Assembly (NCBI GenBank): GCA_016858145.1
Contig: JAEHOE010000070.1
Coordinates: 434,001-498,000, forward strand
From: Edaphochlamys debaryana
Lineage: Eukaryota; Chlorophyta; Chlorophyceae; Chlamydomonadales
Reading direction: 5' to 3'
DNA: 64,000 nucleotides
In this document: one piece after another, positions 33,757-46,544 of the stretch
Layout: every line of letters begins with the position of its first letter
How positions within the stretch are numbered: position 1 is the first letter of the stretch
Made by a program: the position numbers and the translations under genes
The notes under the pieces: model-generated
Told to the model about the DNA's origin: nothing
The model's database searches: none
Seen by the model: the letters and a program-made list of their open reading frames with translations, nothing else

Positions 33757-36700
33757 ATGTTGCCCTTCGCCGAGCCCGGCGCGCTAGCGCTCCCCGTGAC
33801 GGTAGCTCTCTGCGCTGTCTTGGTCACGCTGGGGGCCTGGATATGGCGACAACATGCCATGCGGCATCTCGCGCGCTCTGCTATCAAACGCGTAAGCGCG
33901 CTGGCCCTGCGTGTGCCATGGATAAGAGGGATATTGCAGCCGTGGCATGCGTCGGCCAGGTCGAGAGACCGTCCGAGAGTCCTCACACGTTCGTGCCCCG
34001 TCCCCGCCCGCTCCGTCTTCACCCGCAGGGAAACCCAGCCCGAGAAACGCCCACTGGGACTGGGACTGCGGGGGCAACCGCTTCCTTCACGGACAGTCCT
34101 GAGGGATGCTTGCTTGGGGATGACGGTGCAGCGGGCCTGCCTTGGGATCCCTGCGGTTACGGTCAGCACAGCGCCACCGACTGCACTTGCCCGGGAGCGC
34201 ACCTCCAATCCGGCCGGGCAAGTTCCCTGGACAACTCTAACGCATTGAACGCTGGGGCTGAAGAAGACCACCTCCCAATGAACCTTCCGGCTTATCTTTT
34301 GCAAACCCAGTATCCCCAACGGCTCCTGTCGGTCCCCCCGGCTTCTCGAGCCCACACTGGCATCGCGACGCCGGAACCCACGGCTTCCTCCCCGGCCCCA
34401 ACACGAGGCGTCAAGACCCTTTCTTCCGACGGCTCCCTGACCCCTGCCTCCAAGCTCTCTGCTGCCGCGGCCGCGGCAGCCGACTTCGGTGATCTTCACT
34501 CCGTCGCCGCCGTCGCCGCCGGCGGCGCCGTCGGCTCTCCTGTGCCACCGCCGCCGCCGGACACTGCCCGACGGCCTGACGCCACCGGCCAAGCTGCCAC
34601 GTCAGCGTACGACACGGCACGTGCGATTGTCAACCTGGCAGCTACGACGCCGTACGTCCCCTTCATGTCTTTGGGACGCGTGGTGAGGACTGATGCTACG
34701 GGGGAGCGAGGGCGCCCGATGGAATCATGTTGGGACTGCCGGAGGCCTGTCTTGCTTGCGGATGCCCGTTGGGCGGTGCACCTGCGCGGCCTCTTTGACC
34801 AGACACACGCGCTTGCCCTTGACTTGATATGTTACACCTGCTTACGGTGGACCGCGTACTCTGGTCCTGATCCGCCCGTCCCCGGCTTTTCCCCATGCAG
34901 GCAGTCAAGATCCCCGACCGCCACCCCACCGACCTGCCGCCCACATCCGTCTGGACCCAGCCCTACTCCGAGGCCCTTGGAGGCCAGGGCATCACGCTGC
35001 TGGGGGTGTACGTGCGCGAGGGTGCGTGCGTGTGCGATTGTGTATGGCTGCTCGCGTTTTGGGGAGACAACAGGGGCACGGCTTGAGGCCGGCTGGCTCT
35101 GAGTAATGTGGTGATCCTATGTTCAAGGCAGTCGTGAAGAGAGACAGACCTTTGGAAACAGAAGAAGACAGCGTGGAACGAAGGCGGCCTGTTTGCGGCA
35201 GCGGGGAGGGAGCGGAGCACGGGGCATGGGGCAACAAGGGGCGCCGGCCTGTGGGCGGCCCCCGGGTGAACGTGCGAAGCAAACGGTACCGCGCCTGCTA
35301 CCGCCCCGGCCATCCGCCCGATACCGTCTCTCCGCTGCTGCCCGGCCCCTATCCAGGTTGCATCCAGCTTGTGATAGACATCGTCGACATGGCCGGAGCC
35401 GATGTGGGTGGCCACATCGTCGGGGCGGCGGCGCCGGCATTGGCGGCGGCAGCGCCGCCGCCGCCAGCGCTCCAGCGCTTGGCACCCGCCGGTGCAGCGG
35501 CGTCGCCAGGTCTGCTCGAGCCCGGCTCAGCTCCGGCTCTGAACGCCGTCGAACGGACGCGGCGCCACGCGCCCACGCGAGTGAGGTCCGCCGGTGCCGC
35601 TGTCATTGGCTCTGCTGGTGCGGAGCCCGACGGCGGCGGCAGCGGCAGCGTCAACGGCAACGGCAGCGGCAGCGGAAACGGCAACGGCAGCGGCAGCGGC
35701 AGTGGCAGCAGCAGTGGAAGCACGGCGACCGCCAGCGGCGGCGGCAGGCAGACGCGCCGCCAGTGGCGCCAGCTGCGACGCGCCAGTGTGCCGCTCATCT
35801 CTGCCGGCGCCGCCGCCAGCGGCCATCACGACTCACGCCCCTACGGTCTGACGGAGCACCTGCCAATGTCGCCAAACGCCGGCGCCGTCGCGGCAGCTGC
35901 CGCCGCCGCCAGTGCCGCCGCCGCCGCGACGGCGGCGGCGGCCGCCCGGCTGCGCGAGGCCATGCCGCCGGCCGCATGGATGGAGCTCCTCGGGGAGCGC
36001 ATCGCCGGCGGCGGCCAGACCGTTGCCGTACAGATGCCTGGCGGCGGCGTCTGGGACGTCACCCTCGGCGGCGGCGGCCCGCAGTCGCAGCGGCGGTCGC
36101 CGCCGACGGCGCCGCCGCCAGATCTCATCTGCGTCTCGCCGCCGTGCGTCGTGGCAGGAACGCCAGGCCCTCTGATCATGTACGCCGCGGGATCGGATCT
36201 GGGCCTCGGATCGGTTCACGTGCAGCGGCCCGGAATGACAGCGGCAGCAATGGCGTCGGGGTCGGGGTCAGGGTCGGGGGCAGCGCCAGGTGTCGACGTC
36301 GCTGGCGCGGCGGCGGCGGCGGCGGCGGCTGGCGGGGCGGCTGCAGACTCCGCTGACGGCGGCGAGGCGCTGCTGTCGGTGCACGTCCGCTTCGGGGGCG
36401 CGTACCTTCCCTGCAGGTACGCTTTGAAGCACACTTTTGGCTGCAGCCGCTACATGTCTGTTGGATGTGTTAGGAAACGAGGAAACCGTAAGCAAGCGGA
36501 AAGCCCGGCGTTGGATGTGTGTTATCGTGCGTTGCGAAATGTGCTTGACGCCCTGCCGTGCGCTTGCCGTACTTGTGCCGTGCAGGGCCACGCTGCTTGG
36601 GGACCAGATGCCGGCAGAGGCGCTCAGCAGGGTACGTGCGCGTGCGCCTTGGCGCTCCCCTGTTCCTTCCCGCCTCCCGCCCCCGTCTTGCAGTACCTCT

Positions 36701-39700
36701 CACTGCCCCCTGCCCCGTACAACCCCACACGCATCCACCCCCCGCAACCTGCACCCCCGCTCGGACCCGCTCAGCCCCATCCCCACCTCTCATCCCCCCG
36801 CCTCCCTGCCCGCCCACGCCAGGTGCTCCCCCTCCACGCGCTGCGGCGCGCCGAGGTGCTGTGCCTGCACCTGCCCTCTGCGCCCGCGCTGCCCGGCCTC
36901 CTGCTGGTGGAGTGCGGCCGCGGGGGGCTGCTGGGCGCGGCCCAGCCGGTGCTGGTGGCACCCAGCGTGGAGGTGAGCGGGCTGGGCTGCGGGGTGGCGG
37001 AGCCAGGCGGTCGGGTGTGGGAGGGGCTGGGGATGAGGGCCGAGTATGTGGAAGGAGGGTGGGTTAGGGTGGGTTTGGGGGGCGGGAACGTGCAAGTCAG
37101 GGCAGCTGGGGGGCGCAGGGTGTCAGGGAGGGGCATGCGAGGTGGCACGGTGCCAGAGCTGCGCCTGGAGTAGCAGCCGAAACGCGCCAGACAGCTTGTA
37201 CCAACTCAGATGATGGGCCAAGTGAACCTCGCGCAAGCAGGGATGACAGGGTCAGGGGCCGGGTCGGTGTCCTGCGCGCCGCAGGTGTGGCAGGAGGTGT
37301 CGGCGCTCACGAACGAGGCGGTGCAGCGGGGCGGCCCCGAGACCGCCCTGGCGCAGCGCCTGATCGTGGACCTGGGCCTGTGGCTGGGGTACATCGCATC
37401 ACTGCCGCCGACGGCGCCGCCGACGGTGCCGACGGCGGTGCCGACGGCGACGATGGTAGCAGCGGACCTGGCGGCGGATGCGGGTGGCGCCCTGGCGGAG
37501 GCGACAGGGCTGACGCTGCCTGCTAGGCGGCAGTCGGCGCCGGAGCATCCCGCGGCGGAGGGCGCGGCGGAGGCGGAGGACGGGGGCCCGGCGGATGCGG
37601 CGGCCGCGCCGCCGCGGCGGCGCATCTCGCGCCCCCACCACACTGCCGTGCTGTTCCACTCTGCGCAAAACGCCCTCCCGGCCCAACCCCAGCCCCAGCC
37701 CCAGCCGCGCGCCTCCGCACCCGGCGCCGCCGCCACTGCGCCACAGCCTTCCTCCACCTCCACGTCTGCCACCGAGGGTCTGGCTGGTTCCGCTTCCGCT
37801 TCCGCTGACGCCGCCACGCCCGAGGGCCGTTTTTACTTGGAGCTCTCAAGGCTGAGGACCGAGTTCCAGCAAGCACGACGCAGCGCAGCACAGAATCCAG
37901 GCGGTACCTCCGCCCAGGCGACTCAGTTTGGCGCCGTGCTGGGACGGAGCGGCGGGCTGCGGCCGGCCGCTGCCCTTCAGCAGACCGGCCTTGCGATGGA
38001 TTGGGAGGAGGAGGTCGCTGCCGCGCCGCTGGCCTTCCTGGACGATGCAGCCGTTGCCGCTGCCCCGGACCCGGCCTCGGCCTCCGCCGCCGTCGCCGCT
38101 GGTCCCCTCATGGAGTCGGGCAGTGCTGGAGCGCGCACGGCGGTGGCTTACTCGAGCAACCCCGCCCCCTCATCGGCGTCGCGCGAGGCCCTTGACGCCG
38201 TGGCGGAGGCGTTCCTGCGTCGCCGCGCCGCCGCCGATGGCGCCGCCGACAGCGGCGGCGGCTTGGGTGATGGTGCTGGCGGTAGCGGCTCTGGCGGCAG
38301 CGGCTCTGGTGGCAGCGGCGGTGGTGGCAGCGGTGATTCGGACCCAGGTATGGAGGGCCGGGCTGACGGCTTCGCTCGCTCCGTTAGCGAGCCCCACACC
38401 CAGCCCTTTCGGCTGCCGTCAGGGCCGCCGGCGTCGCCGCCGCCGCCGGTGCTAGAGGCGCCGCCGCCGCTGTCGCTGTCGCAGCCGACGGCGGCGGCGG
38501 CGGCGGCAGATCGGCAGTCCAGCGGCGACGTCGACGGCTGCAGCGATGGTGAGCCGGCGCCGCGGTCGCCGCCGCTGCGCCGCTCCGTCGCCTCCATCCG
38601 TGCGTCGGAGGACTGGCAGTCGCACCACCGGCTCACGCCCGAGGGTTTCCGCAGCCTCGCCGCCAACGCGTGTGCCCTGGAGCCGTCCTCACCCGCGGGA
38701 GCGACGAGCGCAGAGGCACCGGCCGCCGCCGCCGCCGCCGCCGGATCTGGCGGCAGGGGCAGCTTCTGGGACCTTCCCGCCAGGCCGCGGGCTGACCTGC
38801 CTACGCTGCCGTTCCTGTCCCTGCCGCCGCCGCCGCCGTCGCTTGCGGCCCGCGGCAGCATCAGCGGGGCTACCTGCGGCCGCGCGACGAGCGGCATCTC
38901 CAGCGGCTGTGCGGCGCCGTTGGAGCCCCTACTCGAGTCAAACATGCTGGCGGGATCTGTGGATGGGGCTTCCCAGGCTGACGCTGCCGCTGACGGCTGT
39001 GCGTTCCGGTCGAGCGGGCTGCTGTCTGGCAGCTTCCTCACAGCCGACGGCGACAGCGCGGCGGAGCTCGAGATCCAGATCTCAGCCGCCACCGCCATGC
39101 TGCGCGCCGTCGCCGCCGCCGAGACCGCCGCCGCCACCGCCACCACTTCTGCCGCCGCCGCCGCCACCGCCAACACCGCCGCCGCCGCGGCGGCAGGTGG
39201 CGTGGCGACGGACTTCAGCTCGCCGCTGCTGCGGCTCAGCTCCGATCGGGGCGTCGGCGGCGGCGCGGTCTGGAGCAGCGGCGGGCCGGCGAGGATGGAG
39301 TCCAACACGGACCTGCACAGCTGGGACAGTCTTACTGACGTGGCACTCATGCAGGCGGCGGCCTCGGCTTCGCCGAGCACTTCATCCTGCTCCAACGCAA
39401 TGGGCGCTGCCCGGGACCGACATGCCCGCGCGAGCCCGGCCAGCGGCGGCGGCAGCGGCAGTGCCAGCGCCAGCGGAAGGGTCGGGCGTCGTTCGGTTGA
39501 GGTGGCGGCTAGGGGCGACGGCGCTGTGAACGCTTCCGCCGCGCCGGCGCCCGTCGCTGCCGCCACGGGACCAGGCTCCTCCGCTGCGCAGCTGGGCACG
39601 TCCGCCGCTGTGCCCGCCGAGGCCTCCCCGCCCCACGCAGTGCCCCAGCCCTCCTCCCACCCGCCTCCCCGCCCCAGCACAGCACAGCACCACCACACCA

Positions 39701-41907
39701 CCGCCCCGCTCCTCCCACCCGCGCCCTCGCTCTCGCCCGCGCTCCTGCCCTCCAACCCCGACCACCTGATCGGGTGCATGAAGACCCTGGGCCTGGGCCT
39801 GCTGACCTTTGCCTGCCAGCGGGGCCTGGCCGCTACGGCGTGCGAGCTGCTCCAAGGCCTGGCCCGGGCAGGCGTGGGCCTGGCGGAGGCCGACGCCCGA
39901 GTCGCCGCCCGCAGCGGCGGCATGGGCATCCTCCACGCCGCCGTGGTGGCGAGGCAGCCCGCGCTCATTCAGGCCCTGCTCGATCTCGCGCCGCCAGCGC
40001 CGTCGCCGCCGGCGCTGACCGCGACCGCAAAGTTGACCGCCCAGGAGCATGGGCGGGGCGTGGGCGACGCCGGGGATGCGGGCCCGAGCGCGCCCGAGCA
40101 GCACCGCAAGCCTGCAGCAGCGGCCGGGCCCGACGCCAGGCCGACTCGGCAGGGCCACGAGGCCGGCACGGAGGGCTGCCCGGGCGTGCTGCAGCCCGCG
40201 CCGCTCCAGGCGCCGCGCTTTGCGTGGGACGTTGGCGCACGTGGCCCCGCCGGCTTCACGCCGCTCCACCTGGCCGGGGCGCTGGAGGACGGCGGCGCGC
40301 TGGGGTGGGCTCTGCTCGACCTCTTCCCCTCGGCGCCCCGACTGTGGTTCAGCGCCCTTGACGATGCGGGCTGCACGCCCGCCGACATCGCGGCCCAGGC
40401 CCGGCTCGATGGGCTCAACCAGCGAGCGGCGGCGCTCTTGGCGGCGGCGGAGCACGCGGCGGCGGCGGCAGCAGCAGCGGCGGCGGCGGCGTGGCAGGGG
40501 CCAGGGCTGGGCGTCGGGGCCGACGCCGAGGCGCAGGCCGAGGGGGTGGAGGGGGCGGCGGCGCTGACCGCTGCGTCCCACGACGGGCTGCGGCGGCGGA
40601 TCTCGGCGGGCCTCGCGTCACTGGGCAGCAGCAGCGGAGGCGCCAGCGCTGAGGGGCACCGAGCGGACGCGGCCGTGGAGGGCGCGGCGCGCAGGGCGCT
40701 GCTGCCCGGCGGGTTTCGCGGCTCGAGGCTGGCGGACAGCGTGTGGGGCTATCGCAGCCGCGAGCTAGAGTCTCGGTACCGGCGGTTCCGGGCTGCGTCG
40801 CTGGGGTCTGTGGATGCCATGTGCGGTGAGTCACGGGCGGGCGCGAGCGCTTGGGGCGGGGCTGCTGTCGTGTCCGGGTGTGGCACAGCGACGACAGAGG
40901 ATCACCTGACGAGCTGCTCTCTGCTAGGCGGCTCCGGTTGTGCGCCCAATCGCCTTAACCAAGCCCACGCTTGACGCGCCGCGTCCTACCTACCGTGCCC
41001 CCACCCTTTTGGAAGGCGGCGAAGAGCCCCTGATCCAAGCCCAGCCTTGACGCCCAGCCCACCCTGCCCGTCCCAACCTCTTCCACAGGCGTGGTCTTCA
41101 CGGCTCTGTTCCTCATGCCGATCGCGGCCCTGGTCCGTCAGCGGGACTGGAGCGAGCTGGGCGCGCACCTGGTGTTCAATGCGGGGCTGCTGGGGCCCTA
41201 CGCCCTGCGAGCGGCCGCCCCCGCGGCGTTCCTGCGCTGGAGGAACTGGGCCCTGGTGACACCAGACGCTGTGAAGCTCGTGCTGGTGGGTTAGGGCAGG
41301 CGAGGGGCATACCGTTTAAGGGGTCTGGGCGTGCTGGGACGCTGCTGGGATGAGGACCGTACAATACGCCGCGTCCTATTGACGTCGCGCTCTTTCGGCC
41401 CGCACCTTCCACACCCACAGTCCCTTCTGACGCTCTGCGGCGCCCTGCCCTACCCGCGCGCGTGGTCGGAGTTCACGCGGGGCAGCGCTGACGTCATTAT
41501 GCTGTGCGCCATTAAGCCGATCGCCGAGCAGGTACGGCAGACCGCTTGGAGATCTGAGCTTGATGCCTGGAAGTCTCGCTGCATTCATGTGCCTGTGACA
41601 CTACCTCGACGCTACCCTAAAAGACATATGCTTGTTCTTACCCTAGTCGCTTCTGCCCTCGCGCGATCGTCAGGTGGTCATCTCAATTGCGCTGGTGCAG
41701 CGCCTCTTCACCGTATTCACGGACGCCCACATCTACGCGCACGTGACGTACGGCGGGGCCATCAGTGCGGCATTACTAAGGTCCATGTGGCAGAACGCGG
41801 CCGCCCTGGCTGTGCTGCTGCTGCTCGATCTCAACGCCCGACGCAACTTCGAACGATCGGTATGGAGGTCCGTGCCAGCCAAGGGCCTTGCGGCCAGTCG
41901 CCAGTGA
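33757..41907 (+). CDS. Giant SPL1/CRR1-like protein without an SBP box; ankyrin repeats and membrane helices
   Basis: Ten exons: 33757-33891, 34029-34682, 34901-35021, 35357-36416, 36586-36631, 36823-36972, 37285-40825, 41089-41285, 41421-41531 and 41674-41907; 2082 residues, every phase consistent. A hydrophobic helix at about residues 9-28 comes first. Residues about 264-320 (IPDRHPTDLPPTSVWTQPYS, then GVYVREGCIQLVIDIV) match the 'R-x-G-C-hydrophobic' segment after the SBP box in SPL1/SPL12/CRR1. Blocks VSPPCVVAGT, VRFGGAYLPCRATLLG and LPGLLLVECGRGGLLG follow in the same order. Ankyrin-like repeats lie at about 1550-1770 (GPAGFTPLHLAGALEDGG, DDAGCTPADIAAQARLDG), again as in SPL1. The C-terminus has four to five hydrophobic helices (VVFTALFLMPIAALV, VVISIALVQRLFTVF, AAALAVLLLLDL). 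No Cys/His-rich SBP domain occurs in this gene. Ala/Gly/Ser low-complexity inserts make up most of exon 7. Confidence 0.8.
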
Positions 41908-44878
41908 AGCTGCCATGTGCCCCGAGAGAGAAGAGAGAAAGCCTATCCAGCAGCACCGGATGGGATGGGGTCTTTCACCCTGGGCCGCCGGCGGCATCAT
42001 CCTTTGGGCTCGGAGTGGCTTACAATCGGGGACAGGGGCAAACCGGCTGCCGAGCAAGGGCATTAGATTGTGAAGAAGCCGGGCACCACAGCAATAACAT
42101 GTCAACTCGCACTTGACGCATGAGCATTGGAGGTTGGGGCCGGCGGCGGGCGTGTGTCGGCTGAGGATGGCCCACATTCGGTGACGGACAGGAGCGGCGA
42201 ACCAGCTGCCGAGGGCAATCGCATGAGCATGGCTTTCGAAACACCCGCATGTCCCAGCAGTTAATTGTCGATTCGCACGCATTACGTCAGGTTCTGTAGG
42301 CTCCCAGTGTCAACCCAACGCACGGGGCGCGCTTTGATTTTGCTGCAATCTCTCGAGGTCATTGGGGCTGCAGATCAAAGGGGGGGGATCCCCTCCCGTG
42401 ATCCCCTCCCCTGGATCAAATATTGTTGGGCTTGGGGTGTCTGAAACGATTTGAGCGTTAGAATGGCAGGGGTGCACTCGAAAGCCTTTTCCCAATCTGA
42501 AAGAAGCGGCTTCTGCGGGGCTGTCGGGCGTGGACTGCACCAGGGGCATTGGCATTTACTGGGCGCGCTGGTCGGCGGTTCGCAGTTCAATCCCCTGCTG
42601 GGGTCCGGTCTGGTCCAGTCCGGTCGGTTGCTGTCACCACGACCGGGGGGGGGGTAAAATGAGACAGGTGCTGGAGACAGCAGGTTGACGGCCGCGTGTG
42701 AGCCGTTGCGCTGCTGTGCTCGTGGGGGTAGTGCATGTGGAGCGGGCTGACGGTGAAGGGCGGTTGGGGGCTCCACACATGGCTCTTGAGTGCTGGAACC
42801 GGGGTGGGGGGATTCATTGGGCTCGGCTCTTTCCCGGCCCTGGGGCGGCCACTTTCATCTTGCGTGCGGTTTGAGCAGTTTGGGGCTTTGCGTGTGCGTC
42901 TGCCGTACCTTGCAGCCTGTGGGCCCCTGTTCGAAGCAACTTTGTTGTATCTCAGTGGTGCTTGCTGGGGTAATGTTGTCTTGAATCAGTATCGAGCTTG
43001 ACAACAAGACAGACACCAAACGGAGTCGACGAGCAGTACTCGCGTGAACGCCGACGCTGCCCCTTCACGCCGCCCCTGGCGACTCCGGCGTAATCTTTGT
43101 GAGAGCTTGTTACCGAAGGTACTCTTCGCCTGGTTGCTGCAGGCTGGTCCATTCATGTCACCCCGTAAGGCCGTGAAGCTTACGCGATGGTAAGTTACTG
43201 ATCGTCTGGATATGGCTGTGCGGGCCTGGGCAATGTGCTGGGGTGCTACGTGCGCTCCTGCCTCGCCTGGGGTTCTGGAGCGTGATGTGGTTTTGGCCGT
43301 CAGTCGCTTGCCGTTGCCCTCAGCCTATCGCACTGAAGGTCTGTCTCTGCGTACGAGGCTTCACATGAGTCTGCAGTCCTGCACTGAAGGAGGTGCTGAT
43401 TGCTGGTGGTGGGACGAGCGGGTCTGCTGTGGGGGCCGTGCAACACTCGGGTCACACGGCCGGGCCTCAGCCATTGCGCAGTCAACCACCAGGCACACGG
43501 TATATTATGTTTTATTATGACCTTTCAGCAGCTTCTCATCTGTTGGGGAGTTGTAGGAGTATCGTGATTACCCCACAGGCTATTAACGTGTCGTTGGGGG
43601 GGGGGTTTTACGAGAACGGGGGGGGGCATGCATGGCCGGTCATGACGGGTCATGCTTTCAGGGCCATCCTCACATCCTGTGTGTGGCTGCCCTCCGCCCC
43701 TCCCATGGCGGAGTGGTGCGTGCGCACTTGTGTGCAATTGGCGGTGGAGTGCACACATGTGAGCGGGCAAGACGGGCTGCTAGCTTCCTTTGTTCCCCTT
43801 CGTTTCCCGCGGAGGAGCGGCGAGGAGCTCCGCACCCTCCGGCATCATCCCAGCCCCAGGGACATGGCGGGGTCCCTCTCCACCACCCACCGTTCCTTTG
43901 CCACAATGTTAAGGCGTCCTCTTCCCCCCATTGGTTCGGCAGGCTGGGCTGTTGGGGTTGCTAGGGCCTGAGGGCTGATGGCGTGTTGATGTTCCCTTAC
44001 ATGTCGAGCGGCGCATAGCCCTTCGCTCCCAACCGTTGGTAACCTAAGTCCCGACCGCCTGCGTGGTGTGCATGCGCATTGACCGTAAAGGCCGTTCTCA
44101 CAACACAGCAAGGGCCTGCTGGCCGTGAAGTACAGACGTCAGACGGCGTCGGCGAGTTAGGTGCACGGGTTTCATTCCGTTCGACACATTGCAGTGGCCT
44201 CACACATGTCCTTATAAGGACAACGCCCACCGCCTTGATGTTATACATAGCATACGCATAACCACTGCACTTAACTAGGCCGTCAGTGCTGCGCTCAGCG
44301 GCCGCTCAGCCCGGTAACTGATGGGATGGCGCCTTTGACCGCGTCATGGGGACGCGGGCGGCCCCCGCGGCGACTATTCCTCGGCAGGTATGAGAGAGAC
44401 TCGCATGCACGGTGAAGGAAGTCGGGGAGCGAGGTGCAGCGGCGTCGCTGGCACGATGCGCGTGCACTTTGTTCACGCACGTAGCCATCACATGAGTAGC
44501 AGTATACCCGTGCTAGCCAGATGGGCGTCGCAGAGGTCCGCGGGCTGCCGGTCAACGGCGGTTGAACGTGCTTGACCTCTCGCTGCTCCCGCCTGGGCTG
44601 ACCGACTGGGCTTCGGGCGCTTGTGTGTTTGCCCAAGCCTGTCCAGGGGGGTTCAGCATTGGAGGCCGTCATGTGTCACCTAACTAGACTTGAACAACCT
44701 GTACCGCGGTACGCACGCCCGCCCACGCACGCCCACGCTCGGCTCGGCCAGGAGCAAGGACTCACTATTCACTAAGCTTCCCCCGCCCGTGCCCGCACTC
44801 TGGGCACCCCTCCTCACCCTGGCCCTGCTTTTCGCCTAACCTCGTCCCCGTTTCCCTTTCCCCCTCCTCCCCCCCCAG
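41908..44878. other. Long intergenic region, no gene supported
   Basis: Nearly 3 kb with lower GC than the exons around it. It should hold the 3' UTR of the SPL1-like gene and the promoter plus missing first exon of the following secreted-protein gene. Several open frames exist (for example 43393-43971), but they lack family resemblance and splice logic. Confidence 0.4.
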
Positions 44879-46544
44879 CGCCCTCGTGCCGCCGGCGCTG
44901 GTGCTGGCCCTCCTGGCGCTCCTCGGCCCCGCGCTGCCGGCGTCGGCAGACACGACACGAGTGCTCAACACCATGTCGACCGTCGGCACCGAGTTCGTGT
45001 ACATGAGCACGCCCGCGGGTGCCAGGCGCCAAGTGGACCTCATCTACTGGCCCTTTGAGTGAGTGAAGGAGCGTAAGGGCTGGGCCGGGCGCGCTCATCA
45101 GTCACGTGCCGTATTCTCGGGGCTTCCGTCAGTTGGCCACAGATCCTACTACTGGGTGCCAACCACGCCGTACTTCCTTCCTTCCTGTTGCGCGCCACAG
45201 CGTGGCAGCTGGGCTGACCAGCCTCCCCCTCGCACGGATACGGTTCCGTGCGATGTCAACTGGCAGCTACACGAAGATTGCGATGGCCCTCTTCAGCAGC
45301 TCTCAGGATACCATGAGTCCCAACAGTTTCATCTCTACGCTGTGTGAGTGGGCGTGAGGGCCGCTCAAGGATGGGCCGCACGCGCGCATGGGTGGGCGAT
45401 GGAGATGTTGTGCGACGTCCGCACTGGTTCTGACATCCGTGAATACCAGTTTTCCGCAGCAAGGCGCGGATGGCAGAAGCACCCGGGGGATTGTGCAAGA
45501 TAGGGGTGGCCGGCCCGGAGGGCTGCCCCTCGTCAGCACGCACTGACGCACAGCGTGCGTGTCTATTCCGGCAACCCCGGAATACCCCGATCCTTGCCAG
45601 GAGGATCCTGCCTCCTGATCCTTGCCCCGTACGTAACGCCCGCACCGTGCTCCCACGCATGCTCCCACAGCTCCTGGCACCTTTGACCTCACCCAACCTT
45701 ATGTCCTCCAGACCATCAACGTGACTGCGCCTTCGGGCATGACTATCCTTATCAACTCAGGAAAGCGTTACTACCTGGCGATTGCGGGGATTGAAGGCGC
45801 AACTTGGGCCTACGAGTCGGGTCCGCCCCCAACCAACACGGAGACCTGGGTCGCCTACACCGCTCCCTACGGCCAGCGTTACTCATGTGAGTGACTTCGG
45901 GCGCTATGAGGTGTAGCTGGCGCCTAGCGAGGACTCTTGACAGCGGTTGCGTGGCTGGTCTCCGGAGGAGCTGAGCGAGGCTGCCGTTCAAGCGTGCTGC
46001 AGCTGAACGGAGGGTTCCCCCTGCGCCCCTCCCTCCCACCTGCAACGATCGCACCGCTGGCTCCACCCTTCCATCCACAGACTTCACCCCGCCCATTGGC
46101 TCCGCCGCGGCTGTGCTGGGCAGCGACGACTTCTGGAGACTCGCTCTCATCCAGGGCGGCGGCAGACAGACCGCGGGGTCGTTCTTCGCGGTGTGGCTTG
46201 AGGGTACCCCACAGCGCGCCTCCCCGCCCCCCAGTCCCAGACCCCCCCGCCCGCCACCATCGCCACCCCCCCCGATCCCCAGCCCAAGACCACCCCGCCC
46301 AAGACCACTCCAGCCCCCCAGCCCCAGACCACCCCGCCCGCCCCGTCCGCCGCGTCCCCCAAGACCTCCGAGCCCCCCGAGACCTCCACGGCCGCCGCCC
46401 CCTCCCCCGTCGCCGAACCCCAAGCCGCCCAGCCCCCCACGACCGCCGCCGCGTCCGCCCAGCCCCCCACGACCGCCGCCGGGACCGCCCAGCCCCCCAC
46501 GGCCGCCGCCACGACCGCCCAGGCCACCTCGCCTGAGCGGATGA
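44879..46544 (+). CDS. Secreted protein with beta-rich ectodomain and Pro/Arg-rich tail (first exon not found)
   Basis: Exons 44879-45059, 45201-45343, 45671-45886 and 46081-46544 join in phase. The first listed exon begins in phase 2, so an upstream exon with the ATG is missing from the model. It opens with a signal-peptide core (LVLALLALLGPALPASA). The middle (ARIRFRAMSTGSYTKIAMAL, TFDLTQPYVLQTINVTAPSG, ILINSGKRYYLAIAG, DDFWRLALIQGG) reads like a beta-sandwich extracellular domain. The last 100 residues are almost only Pro, Arg and Ser (SPPRPPRPPP-type), typical of hydroxyproline-rich extracellular-matrix glycoproteins of green algae such as pherophorin-like proteins. The tail is strongly basic because of the many Arg. 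Likely cell-wall protein; ligand unknown. Confidence 0.65.

Noticed and set aside
33507..34592. 361-codon minus-strand open frame
   Set aside because: Overlaps exons 1-2 of the SPL1-like gene, has no family resemblance and no splice partners.
38148..39968. 606-codon minus-strand open frame
   Set aside because: It is the antisense of exon 7 of the SPL1-like gene. The sense frame has the ankyrin repeats and continues in phase into neighbouring exons; the antisense is only Ala/Pro/Ser from GC-rich repeats.
42560..42600. tRNA-like T-arm (GGTTCGCAGTTCAATCCCC)
   Set aside because: No acceptor, D or anticodon stem can be drawn around it.
43393..43971. 192-codon plus-strand open frame
   Set aside because: No ATG context, no family resemblance, and mixed composition unlike neighbouring exons.
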